Of a stretch of 64,000 bases of DNA, positions 25,571 through 56,500 are shown piece after piece; the first letter of the stretch is position 1, and each line of letters begins with the position of its first letter. A program made the position numbers and the translations under genes. Below the pieces are notes generated by a model. It was not told where the DNA came from, did not search any database, and saw nothing but the letters and a program-made list of their open reading frames with translations. The DNA is from Numida meleagris (lineage: Eukaryota; Chordata; Aves; Galliformes; Numididae): positions 1-64,000 of the forward strand of contig NW_018364567.1 in the NCBI RefSeq assembly GCF_002078875.1, in the 5' to 3' direction.

Positions 25571-27508
25571 TTCTGCTTTGAGGTCGGCTGTGCCCACTGT
25601 TGGCTGTGAGGACAGTGGTGTGTTGTGCTCATGTGCTCTCCCAGCACTTCTCCATGGGGGGTTCTCCATGGTCACCGCTGGGCAAATGCACAGCTAGGAG
25701 AACAAAATTTGTCTTTGAGGAAGGATGTGACACTCAGGGCTGCCTCAGCAACTTGAAGATGACTAAGGATCTCTAAATATCATTAAACATATTTGCAGCT
25801 TTGGTAAGTTAGACTGTAATATTCCAAAAGTAGCAACTTGGGAGGGAGTGACAAGCAACATCAGAGCACTGACTGACTAGGCAGAAAAGGAGGAGATGAG
25901 AGAAAGCGCAGCGCTTGTGAAGCTGAAGAGCAGCTGTAGGGAAAACTATCCCACCTTCCCCTTGTTGCATCCCTCACAGCCCAGTATATAAGAAGCACAT
26001 CCATGTAGCATGGTGTCTGCCACTGCGTACCCTAGCCCACCTGCAATGAACTGTAAAGAGAGCTACTGGGCAGTGGGTGATACCCAGAGTCTGCATCAGA
26101 GTACCAGATAGTAAATGCCCCCACATCTGCTTCTAAGAATGTTTTTGCATTGGATATGGGAGCACTCTCTGGATCACTGTTGTTTTGACAGAGCTTAGAA
26201 TTTTTGTTTGTTGTAATTCTTTGCAAATACAACATTCATTGCTGCTATGGCAGCCCAATAATTAAAGGGGAAAAGACTAGTTTGATTTTGCTTCTTTTCA
26301 CAGTAGGAGTGAAAAATACCCCAACTGTGATATATGCATACTTCTCTCTTGTTGGCTTTTAAACCCCTATTAAGTGTGGGGGCTTAAGACAGCTCTGAAA
26401 ACTGCTGACCTGTTGAATGGATGAAACAGATCATCAGCTTGTTTGAAATCATGCGCCTGTTTGATTTATCAGCATATCCTGGCTCTCTACTGAACCAGGA
26501 GCCTGCATTTTTCTTTAGTTTATTTCTTAAAGGCAGCCCTCCAGTGACAGGCTCTTTCTGCCCTAGGTGCACTGGAAGGCTGGGCTTCAGCCTGAAATGA
26601 GTAAAGCTTCAGCACCTGTGCACCTCCATGGGGAGTACAGCTGAATGACGGGGCAGGAAAAAAGAGAGCAAAGTAATGATAAGAAAGTTTCAGAATTCAA
26701 GAAAACACCAAGAGACAGGAGGAGGAAGAATGAAAAAGAAAGAAAGAACCAGAAAGAAAGTGAAATTTGAAGCCTAGAAAGAGTTTGGGCCAGGAGCAGT
26801 TGGGAACATGGATGTACAAAAGCATCTCTCTCTCCTTATTGCTAAAGAGGAGGAAAAAAAAAAACCTTTTTGTGCAATTTCTCAAACAGACTAAAAGTAA
26901 TGCCGCTTACCTAGTTTTTACTAGATATTTAATATTTAAGTCATTACTGTAGCAATAAAACTGCCCTGTAATTGCCACACCATAATTGTAGGTATTTATT
27001 TCTTACACCGCTTAAGGTCACATAAAAATGAATAGAAGTAAAAATAGGTTTGCGCTAAGTGTCTGAATTTTGAAGCTATTTTCTTCTAGCTATCTCTAAA
27101 GACAGTACTTTCCCTTTAGTCTCCCAGTCTGACTGTTCAGGAGATATTTTTTAATTACCAAATTGGATTTTAGAAGGTATAGTCAGTTGATGCATTATGG
27201 GTATAAGAGATTAGTATTTAATCCTTCTTTTTATTACTGTGTAGAATGGTATACTTGGGGAAGTATTAAAGGTGCACTGCATACTCCAGAGTACAGGAAT
27301 GACATTTATTACCGAGTTTTCTTTCGGCTAGCATCCTTTAGGAAGAAGCTGGAGCAGAACTCTGCAGGGGCCCTACAGGCTTGTCTATAGCAAAACTGCA
27401 TTAAGTAGCAGAGTGGAGGAAAAGAAACCTTTTTGTGCTTTAAAACAAAAGCAGTTGTCGAAATAGAAGTACTTCCCCTCCCCAAAGATGCTTATTCTCT
27501 TTTTCTGC

Positions 27509-27524
27509 TTTTTTTTTTTTTTTT
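27509..27524 (+). repeat. Poly-T tract (16)
   Basis: An uninterrupted run of T following a pyrimidine-rich stretch. Confidence 0.9.
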
Positions 27525-28314
27525 CCTATAATGAGGACAAAAGGGGTGTCAGAACGCAGATGATCTTTGTGTTACTGAGCGGTAGAGGCAAGAACTGAAA
27601 AGGGTCAGTGAATTAGATATAATTCGGACTCTGTTTGAGATACCGGCTCTGTGTTTTGCTGATGTCTCGTATTCCTGTTCTGAAAAGCTTGCAGTGGCAT
27701 TTTTTATCGAATAGAAAGAACATTATCCCTATTTTCATTCTGGCATGCCTGTTACAACTTTGTTCTGTAAACAAAGGATTATGGGAACTGGAAACTGGAT
27801 GACATTTTGTTAAAGAACTGTGCAAGCCTTTCACTGCAAATATAAGGATTGGGCAGTTTTGTGACAGCTACCTGTGAAAGAAAATGCTTCAAAACCAGAC
27901 CGTAGTGTTTGAGTTGGTTGGGTTAATGAGGAAGGAGGCCTCTGGTGTAGTACCGAGTGTGCTTGAACATTTCCCATTTGCACCTTGCAATGCAAGACTT
28001 GCAAAAATAATATTAATAACACCCTCACAATGCAATTATACAAATCAAGAATGAAAAATAGTGCTGCAGCAATAGGGTTTCCAGAAATCCACCATTGCGT
28101 AGGCTACCAGATTACTTTGAAAGTATATTACTTTAGGAAGTATGCATATTCTTCTCTCTGGAAGTACTAGCCTGGGGAGTGGAGCAGGGGAGGCAATTGC
28201 CCTGAAAGAGCATTTGTTGCAATGACCAGCACAAATTATTTTTACCAGTGTATTGTACAACATCTTGTATAACTTCTCATGCAGCTTTACAGCTTTTCTG
28301 CAGTACATGACTTA

Positions 28315-28425
28315 CTACAAGCATTTTAATACCATATATTATACATACTATATATACCATTATATATATTTATTAGCATACATTATATACCATATATTAA
28401 TAACAAAGTCATATATTAATAGTAG
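28315..28425. repeat. AT-rich imperfect repeat (accatatatta / tatatacc units)
   Basis: Repeated variants of ccatatatta and catactatatat, partly self-complementary, form a low-complexity AT tract. It could form cruciform structures but has no other visible role. Confidence 0.8.
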
Positions 28426-31400
28426 GCTTTATTTCATGCCTGCCACAAATCACTCTTCTGGAACTGCTTTCAGTTAATGAAATAAGTGTACAGTATGAAT
28501 TAAACCACAACTCTTGCAAATCATTTTTCCTTTTAATTATTGTTTTCCTAACCAAATAGACAGGTGATTAAGCAAACAGTATAACATGGAAATGTGGAAA
28601 GTTAAGCTACTAAGAGTCAGATCATGAAACATTAAAAGTTGGTAAATTACTTTAATGTATCTCCAATTTCATTTCATTTGAAACTTTTCTGTGTGGTTTG
28701 TTTTTTTTCCCTTTCACGAGTTTCCTAGCCAGGCTTCCACTTGGCAATCTGCAAGGTTGCAAAGCTTGTGAAGTCAAGTGAAAATAGGAATTAGAAGCAA
28801 ATAGCTCAAATTTGGACCTTAGTAAGCAACGAAACTTTATTTCCTGTCTTCCACAGAAGCAGCCTTCTGCTTACCGTGGGTAAACGTGGCAGAGTTTAGT
28901 GCAGCGTTCAGCGCAGAAGTAGAGATTTTCAAAAGCAATTACTGAATTAGCAGACTTGCTCTCAGAAAGTGGTAAGCAGCTGCCTTTTGACAGGCAGGCT
29001 TTCTTTGCTAATGTCACAGGCTGGTTACCCTGAAAAGGCTCAAAACGAGTCGCTTTTTGAGATTTTTCTGGATGATATGGAGAATAGGATGAACTACTGT
29101 GCATGACTGTAAAAGGACAAAGGAAAAGGGGATTAGAAAACAGACTGGAAGAACCTTTCAGAAACAATGCTAGTGAATTGGAGTATCTCTGAGGGATATA
29201 ATGACAAATTCAATTATAATTAATTTAGGAAAATGCTATTGTCTAAAATAACTTGATTATATTCCATATTTATTTTGCATCAGTAGCTTCTGTATTTTAT
29301 TTTCTCAGCCTGCAGGTGAAAACAAGACATATTCCTCATGGCTACAGACCACCCATGTGTCAAAATATCAAAAATGAAATAATGTTTTTAAGCTAAGCTC
29401 TCGGGTCTAAAATCAGACACACTTTCGAAGTGCCATGGAAGAGGCAAGTAGGCATGTAGTTCCGTTCTTTGCAATTATAATGGTCCACCAAGATGTAACA
29501 AAAAAAAAAAGTCCACTTCTCTGACTTTATATAAACTTGAAGGTTATCTATAATTGTAGTAAAGAGCATCTCATGGGCATTTCACATGCCACTTTGGCAA
29601 ACCATAAGCTGAAATACGAGCGTCTGCACTCTGTAAGTAGGACTAATAGATCACCTTTCAGGTACAGAAGTAGCCAATCTGAATAAATGACTAATTTATA
29701 GAGTTGTAATTAAAAATATATGTATATATACTTAGTGTAGTTTTCTTTGATTTCTCTCCCTGCAGAAATAGAAAGGCTTGTTAAATAGCCTTCTTGGAAA
29801 AGGTAATATTCAGCTGTTAAGCATATAGCTAGCTAGATACTTCAAGCGGAATGTTTCTGTACAGTTTTTCATACTGTCAACAGTGGTATCTGGCAGGTGA
29901 TTTTATGTAAGGTTATCTTTCTTATCTTACTTACCTGCTGTACAGTGATCCTGAGTAAGTTAAATATACCTGTTTTTTTTTCCATTTTATGATGCATAGT
30001 TTTTACTGTATTGTTTGAGCATCTGTTGTTAAGTACTTAGAATTTATTGCAATTTTCATGATGTCCTCTAAGTAATCCTTAGCCATGATGTTGGTGCTCA
30101 AAGCACTGAGAATAACATCCAAGACAAGTAATATTGTTCCAGCATATTATCAGAATGAAATACTTTTGTTGTTGTTTATATGGATCTGAATCTTATCCAG
30201 AAGTGTATTAGATACTTCCAAAGTAGAGAAATTCAAATGGCAAATCAACACAACTGTCTCAAGATTAAAACAAGTTACAAAAAAGCCTGTATTAGTTGAC
30301 TGTATTGTACATGAATATTTTCATGAAAAACTGAAGTTACTAATAGCCTACTGTATCAGACTTTGCCTAGTCCTTGGGTCAAATAATTTTGCTGTTATTT
30401 GCCTAAAAATAAGGGAGCAGAAGGGAATTGTTAAAGAGTGCAAACCAAAGTGAATAGCTGTAGAAAGAATACTCTCTCAGAGAATAAAAACCTGGGTAAT
30501 TTGAAGACTACTATTAAGGTACATGAGGTTAGACATGTTTTAACAGATACCATGAATCATTCATCCCATTAGACAGGAGTAAGAGTGGTGTAGCTCTGGC
30601 ACTTTAAATGAATTTGCATGTTTAGTTCTCAAGACTTTGTACACTACAAATTTAAACATATATTTTAATTGCTTCCATGCAAAAGAGTGTTAACTTGAGG
30701 GCTTGCTTTAATACTGCAGAGCTGTAGGTTTTCTTTTAAAATGTTACAGTGACAGGTTCTCTCTCTTTTTTTTTTAATAATTTTCATTTTGTACAGGAAA
30801 AGTTTCCCAGAGGAGTAAGAGACTAATGAAGTAGTAAAAAAAAGATACTTGATTCCTATTTTTATTGCAAACAACGTGTCTAAATGCTGTATAATATATC
30901 TGGTTAACCTTTTTTTTTAAAATTAAAACGGATCTATATGATTGATTTATCAGCAGAATGGATCTTATGGAAAGCGTGTCTCCCCTCAGTGTGGTTGTTA
31001 GAACACGGTTGTTGTAAATAGTGGTGTTACTCTCATCGAAAAAAGCTCCTGTAGCATTTTGGCAAAAAAAACACCACCGTTGGATTGCTGACCGTAGGTT
31101 TATAATCTCTTTTTGTTCATACCAGTTGAACATTGAAAAATGAAGTAGAGCAATCTAAATCGAATTTAAGACTGATAACCGTACAGTTGTGGAGAGAGTC
31201 GCTACTGTACGACTTGTACTCTGTCAAGGTAATTCAATTATGGATGGTTATACTTGAGTATAATTTGTTAATGTGTTCCTTGCAAAGGGAGAGTAATTCT
31301 AACAAAACTCTTGACAATTTTATAAATTTTTACCAAGATGCTGTAAAAGGAAAGGGATTTTCTCAGAGTCTTATGATATGTATAAAACATTGAATGTATT

Positions 31401-31717
31401 ACATTTCTGTGTGTTGGGAAATAAGTTTTTATGAGATGTCGTGGTATCTTAGTCTTTCAGATTATAATGACTGTAATATTCCTTTTAAATTTCACCTTTT
31501 TCAAAACTAGTAATGATCAAAGTTTGGATTAATATTAATTTTCTTTTGTACTTGGTACTTTTTAGAAATTAGTCTTGAGAAGAGCCAGAGGTGAATCTTA
31601 GTCTGTCTTTGCCTTTTTGGTCAAGGCACTCTTCTGAAGAGCGGGTTCAGAGAGAGCAGTGGTAGCTGAGATTAGAGGCCAGCAGGCACAGAGCTATGAG
31701 TTATATTGCTTAGTCTT

Positions 31718-31740
31718 CTGTTTTGTTTTGTTTTGTTTTT
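31718..31740 (+). repeat. (TTTTG)n microsatellite
   Basis: About four consecutive ttttg units, followed by further T/G-rich sequence. Confidence 0.8.
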
Positions 31741-32039
31741 TGTTTGTCCCCCCTCCAACCTTACATCTCTTAACATTTTCAGTTACAAACAGTTCATATT
31801 CTTTGTGAATAGAAATTAAAATTGGAGGAGGCCAAGCTTCCTCTGTCCATGCTTGGGACGTTGGTGTTCTGTGCCTCTGAACCCAAGTACGAGCAGTGTT
31901 GTTCAGTTCTCTGGTCTCAGTCTGCATTAGTGCAGTTAACTTCTTAAACATGAGGTGTAGTGACTTAGGAGTAAACTCTTCTTGGACATCTCTTTTTTTG
32001 TACTTAATGACATAGAATATACAGTTCCCGTGGGTCATG

Positions 32040-32685
32040 TATCATAGAATGGCTTGGGTTAGAAGGGACCTCAAGGATCATCATGGTCTAATACCCTTGC
32101 TGCGGGTAGGATTGCCAACCACTACATCAAGCACCAAATCAGGCTGCCCAGGGTCCCATCCAGCCTGGCCTTGAACACCTCCTGGGACAGGGCATACACA
32201 GCCTTTCTAGGCAGCCTATTCCAGCACCTCACCACCTTCTCAGTGAAAAACATCCCCCTGATACACCTCATCTAAATCTACCTTCCTTTAGTTTAAAGCC
32301 ATTCTCCCTTATCCTATCACTATTTATCTATGTAAAAAGTTTATTTCCCTTCTGCTTATCATCTCCCTTCAAATATCGGAAGCTGCATTAAGCCTCCCTG
32401 GAACTTTCTCTTCTCCAGACTAAACAAGCCCAACTCCTTCAGCCTGTCCTTGTAGGAGGGGTGCCCCAGCCCTCTGATCATCTTGGTGGCCTTCCACTGG
32501 ACCCTCTCCAAAGCTTTCCTGTGTTGGGGGTTGCAGACCTGGACACCTTACTCGAGATGAGGTCTCAGGGGGGCAGAGTAAAGGAACAGTTCCCTCCCTC
32601 TCCCTTCTGGCCACTCCTCTTCTGTTGCAGCCCAGCATACTGTTAGGGTTTTGGGTTGCAAGGGCACACTGCTGGCTCACCTAGT
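32040..32685 (-). mobile_element. CR1 LINE 3' fragment
   Basis: This is a 5'-truncated CR1 lying antisense. The 3' end is at the left, atcatagaatggcttgggtt (32041-32060). Typical CR1 phrases follow: cacctcctgggacagggcat, aggggtgccccagccctctg and ggtggccttccactggac. The right end on the minus strand encodes MSQQCALATQ, the same conserved segment near the end of the RT protein that appears at 1290 in the first CR1. The reading frame is short and interrupted. It lies about 1.8 kb upstream of exon 3. Confidence 0.93.
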
Positions 32686-34454
32686 CATAGTTACAGGCTT
32701 AGGGCTGCAGTAATGATTTTTGGGCACTAGTATGGTTGCTTTAACTAGTGGTTTTATGTCTTTGGTTTTGAGTTGTGTGTTTTCTCAGTTGGCTGGTGCT
32801 AAAGTCATGAGGCTCAGCACTGAAAAAAGTGGGAGATCACTGCTATGGGTAGCATCTGTGAGCTGGATTTTCTGCCTAAGAATTTTGTCCTCCAACATGA
32901 ACTGCAAACCAGAGGCTCTGTTACGTTTTCCAGGTCTTAGCTAGAGGCTGAGTATTTATTAGCACTGCAGTGAAGCAGTTCCACTGCTCATGGTGAAGGC
33001 CTGAGGCAGCATCTACAAGGATGGCATGAGGAGCCCTAGTGATGAGGCCACAGCCTTTGCCCAGGGAGATGTGTTCTTCCTCGCTTCTGTGCTTTGTGCT
33101 GGGCCTGGTATTCTCCTCAAGATGATGGTGGCATTTCCCAAAGGAAGCCTTTCAGCCACGTGAGCGATCTGGAAAGAGCACAACCCAGCAAGCTCAGTGC
33201 TGGGAACATTGATGTTCTATCATTTATTTTGAGGAGCGCTGTACTTTGTCTCACTTTTATGCATGATAGACCCTTTTAAAGAAGTATTTTGTAAAGGCTT
33301 TTCTGTCAGGAGAGGGCAAGTGGGAGATTCCAGATAATTGAAAGGGTGAAGTAAAGAAACAAATTTTGAATGTCATCTGAACGTCAGCTTGGTCCTTGAA
33401 GTTTAAATGGGAAAAGGTATGATTCTTCTTCTCAGTACCTTCCTGTAACCAGTGCATTACAGAAGAAAGCGTATGATGTTTGACATTTAGTAGTGATTTT
33501 TCTTGAGAGAGACCTTTAGGTTTTGAAGCTAAATAGTTTGTGCATGGTTTAGCACAATATAAAAAAGTCCAATAACTGAAATGAGGCATGAAGCCTCATT
33601 TTATCTTCATCTTCACTATGTGCATTTCAACACAACCTTCATAATGATGTTTTGAACTTCTGTTGCCCATACAGTCAAAATATTTCACAGTACTTTGGAA
33701 ACATTAAAGAATGATCATTGGTTTTAAAATCACACTTTCATTTTTTACCTACTATTATTTGCAGTAACCCAGAAGATAAGTGGTAGTGAAAGCAATTGGG
33801 TAAAGAAAGCAGCAACCTGTTTTGTGCATTTCCCATCAGTACCTCACACAGTTGGTTTTACTGTCTTCTTGTTCCAATGAGCATAATTGAGATGGCACAA
33901 AATGAGTCGAGGCTGAGGAAAAATTTGATGAAAAAGGGTTGTACTCCTAAGTGGATATATGAATGCGTGCAGTATGTGAAGCAGCTTTACCAAAAAAAGA
34001 AAAAGATAAATATTGAGTCTTTAACTTGTATTTTTTCCATTTGGCAAGTATTTACTGCTGATTCTGTCTTATAGATGAGGAATGAGGGAGGAAAATTAAG
34101 CCCAGAGCTCATAAGTGACGTACCATAGATAATACAACTGAATCATGGATTGAGGAAGGCATAGAAGTTAATCTCATAACTGACTTCAAGGTTTTTGATT
34201 TTTCATCAGTAGCGGAGAAGGCATTGTAAGCACAATTGTGTTTGTGATTACAATTGCAGCATAATTAAATTCATTGGGTGTTTCTCAGAGTGTTACGATT
34301 TTGACTGGACTGGATCTTTTCTTGAGGCTTGAGGTACAAATCCCTACAGATATTCCTGTTTTCGAGTATTTGTTCTTAATGCATCGAATATTTGTTCTTA
34401 ATGTTTTCAGAGTGACTGCTTTTAACTTTTTGTTCTTCATTTTGTGTTTTATAG
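32686..34454. other. Non-coding, 3' end of inferred CDH2 intron 2
   Basis: There is no gene here. The last part contains the duplicated branch-point-like segment at 34362-34403 and the pyrimidine-rich approach to the exon 3 acceptor. Confidence 0.75.
34362..34403 (+). repeat. 22-bp-period duplication upstream of exon 3
   Basis: tcgagtatttgttcttaatg (34362-34381) is repeated as tcgaatatttgttcttaatg (34384-34403), 19 of 20 bases identical. Each copy contains ttcttaat, which resembles a branch-point sequence. The copies end about 73 and 51 bp before the exon 3 acceptor. Confidence 0.85.
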
Positions 34455-53588
<19,134 letters not shown>

Positions 53589-56500
53589 TAATAAGTATCT
53601 AATTTGTGCATAACACTGAAGACAATGAGTACTATCTTAAAAACCTGAAATAAAATGTTGCTTTTGCAGTTGCGGGAACTGAAATTTTCTGTCTCTTGGA
53701 TGATATGTAAAACCAATATCATGCTTACACAATTAAAAAAAGTCATGATATTCTTGCCATATTCCAACCAACATTTAAATGAAAATAAAAATCCCTTCTC
53801 ATTGTAAACCCTAAACATTCTTTGCACCTTGTCTGGGATGGAATCACTAGTACAGAGTGGCTAATACAGTCTGTTCCAAATACAGCCCTAGTTTAGTGGT
53901 AGGTGAATGTTTTTCTGGATGTACAGTAATGTGGGCTATTGACAGATTGGCCTCTATTGGGATTTCAGCTTGGAAAGTATTTATGTTTCAAGTAGCTGTC
54001 AGGACACATCTGTGTTTATTTAAATACCTTTCCAGGCAGGTGCCATATGCATTTACTCTCACATCACCTCTGGTTGAACCATCGTTGATATGTCAGAGGA
54101 CTAGGAACGATGTGTATATGCTAAGAATAACTACTTTTTCCCTCTTTCTCTTCCCTCCCCCCACCTTCCCTCTAAGTTAGTGAATTTCCAAGCAGTGTTG
54201 TTTCCTTCCTTCAGAGGAGATTTGTTAAGTGCTTTATGAGCATGACAAACAGTAGATTAATGCACATTATTACTGGTAGAAGTGAGTGTGATAATTATGA
54301 AGGGAACAGTGCATATAATACAGCCTGAGAAATTTTCCAGTAAAAAGCCTTGAAAAATCAAGTATAATTCTTCCACACCTTCCCAGTCATGTTCATCTGG
54401 CACTTCAGTTATCTGAAAAGTGTCTCCCTTCACTAGTGCAGACACGTGCGGCTTTCCTCTGCTCTTCTCTTGGTTTGTCTGAATTTTTTGTTCTCCTTAG
54501 TAACTTCCAAGCTTCCTGCATTTCCCCAGGTCCTTTTCCTACTTCCTGCCTTTTCTGCATAACTTCGTTTTTCAGCAGTTTGCAAAGGAAACTTTAGCTT
54601 ATGCAGTTTTGGAAAAGCATTTGTGTTAATAAATTGAAGGCAACCCTTCGAGACTGCATATATTCCAGTTGATTGTACAGACTGAGTACAAGAACTGCAT
54701 CCAGTTTGTGCATGTTATTGCACAGGAGATAACGAGAAAATTCTGTCCTGTGAGGACTGATTTTCCAGTTCATGTATTCCCAGCTCTTGTCCATCCACAA
54801 TTCCCTGGAGGACCTGCTTAGCAATTTTTATGTAGTTTTGGTGTTAATTGTTGACCACACAGTCCTCAGGATAGAGTCAGTAAAGTTTTCAGTGTTTTTA
54901 CGGTTGGGTGGGAAATTGTAGGTGATACTATTAGAGTGTTGGGAGAGGTTGTGCTTGTAAATCAGAAACTTTAAGCCTTGTAGTAACAGCATAGGGAAGA
55001 GTAAAATTATCGTTTGAAAAGAGTGCCGAAGTCCTCTGTCCATTGTACGCAGTGCTCCTCTGCAGGGAATGTGCTGTTTTTATCAGAGAGAGAGTCAGGG
55101 GAGCACAGCAGGACGTAATGTTTTGTGAACACAGTTAAAGATTAGCAGGATGTAAACCATCCAGAAATGCAACCTTTCACCAGCTACGAATGAGCATAGC
55201 GCATGCAGTGAAAGGAGGAACTGTCGGTGCAGTAGTAAATTGGTAAGAAATGGAAAATGAGAATCATTTGCTCTTACAATGAGTCAAGGGAGCACCAAGA
55301 TTTTAGTGTTCTGGGAGTTCAAGGACTTCATTAAAAAAAAAACGTAAGATTTTTAGCCACAAAAACCCTGCTTTCTTTCTTAAGATACATTTTGAGGACA
55401 TTGTTGGAAATTAATTATTGTAATGACCAGCCACGTAGTTGAGATACACTGGTCACTCTCTTGATCCCTTGAGCAGTGGCCTGTAATGTCTGCAGATCTG
55501 AAAGATGTTTATATACTTCAGACATACAAAATGTCACAGGAAAGGAAAGTAAAAGCACCCACAAAATGTAGCAAGCTTTTATAACCAATTCTGTAGCAAG
55601 TTTTAGGTAATTGTATAGGCAGAAAAAAAAGGGGAGTAGCTTCTTTCACAGCTCAAAAATTAGGAATTTGATCGTATGTCTGAATAGAGAGCACAAACTT
55701 TCATATTGGCACCTAATTTTCTATCTAGACCGGATGGTCGCAGTATCTTCTATCTTGCTTTTCATGGAGATGCTTTAACTTGATGGTTTGCTACAGAAAA
55801 ATCTAGATCTGTCGGTGCTTAACTAGATGATCACAGTTCCTAGGTTCACTTGTTCTTGATTTCCTTCTTCCCCCCCTCACTCCTCACACACCTGGGGAAA
55901 GAGGAAGACTACAGTTTTGATTTATCACTATTACTATTATTTCTTATAAAATGGATTTGCACACATATTGTATGAGATTTAAGAACTATGTATGCTAAGC
56001 TTTTGGAGTGTCCAAACAAGTTCCCTACAACTGGTTATCTCATCTTTGCTTAGCAAAACCGTGTACAAGCAAAGCACTGTAAAATGCTGTTTAGGCGTTG
56101 GCCATCAAGACTTTTTTTTTTCAAATTTAAAGTGTTAAAATATTAAAGTTGAGTGTTCCTAAGAAAGCATGCAAGACTACCATCAAAAATGTATTTTCAG
56201 AATGAGGCCTCATAAGACCAGTGTTCTATTAAAATTGAGAAAACGTTGTTTCTTGTCAACCTTGGATCTGCAAATCGTCAGCAAACGACAAAGGAAAATG
56301 CTGTATGTCAATGTTAATGTTTCTTGCTGCCCTCTCCCCAAAAAAATCAGCGGTGATTGACCAAGCAGCCTAGGTCAAAGACGGTGCAGAGAGACTAAGG
56401 AACACAGAGACATCAAAGCCTGGATGCCTCCTGCGCAGCAAAAGAAAAGGGAATTCTCAAAGCTTCTTGTCTCAGTGAAAACACAGAATATTTTAAGAAG

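Larger units (their letters stand above)
25571..32039. other. Non-coding, inferred CDH2 intron 2
   Basis: About 6.5 kb of AT-rich unique sequence with no supportable gene. It includes a poly-T tract (27509-27524), an AT-rich imperfect repeat (28315-28425) and a TTTTG pentamer repeat (31718-31740). I recognise no domain in any open stretch here. Confidence 0.7.

Noticed and set aside
25247..25675. Three open stretches of 114-120 codons, two strands, as genes
   Set aside because: They overlap one another across a CR1 3' fragment, so the openness comes from GC-rich repeat sequence.
30611..30618. Octamer ATTTGCAT as an Oct-factor site
   Set aside because: An 8-mer is expected by chance in AT-rich DNA of this length; another lies near 10283.
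30774..31133. 119-codon minus-strand open stretch
   Set aside because: Low-complexity, AT-rich composition with no recognisable motif. Not supported as a gene.
34274..34454. Upstream extension of exon 3 as an alternative first exon (open from a Met at 34274)
   Set aside because: The frame is open by chance through intron 2. It lacks a signal-peptide-like start with a positive residue and hydrophobic core that matches known CDH2, and a clear acceptor ends at 34454.
1..34454. CDH2 exon 2 or another gene upstream
   Set aside because: No stretch encoding the expected start of the prodomain was seen, and the rest shows no supportable gene.
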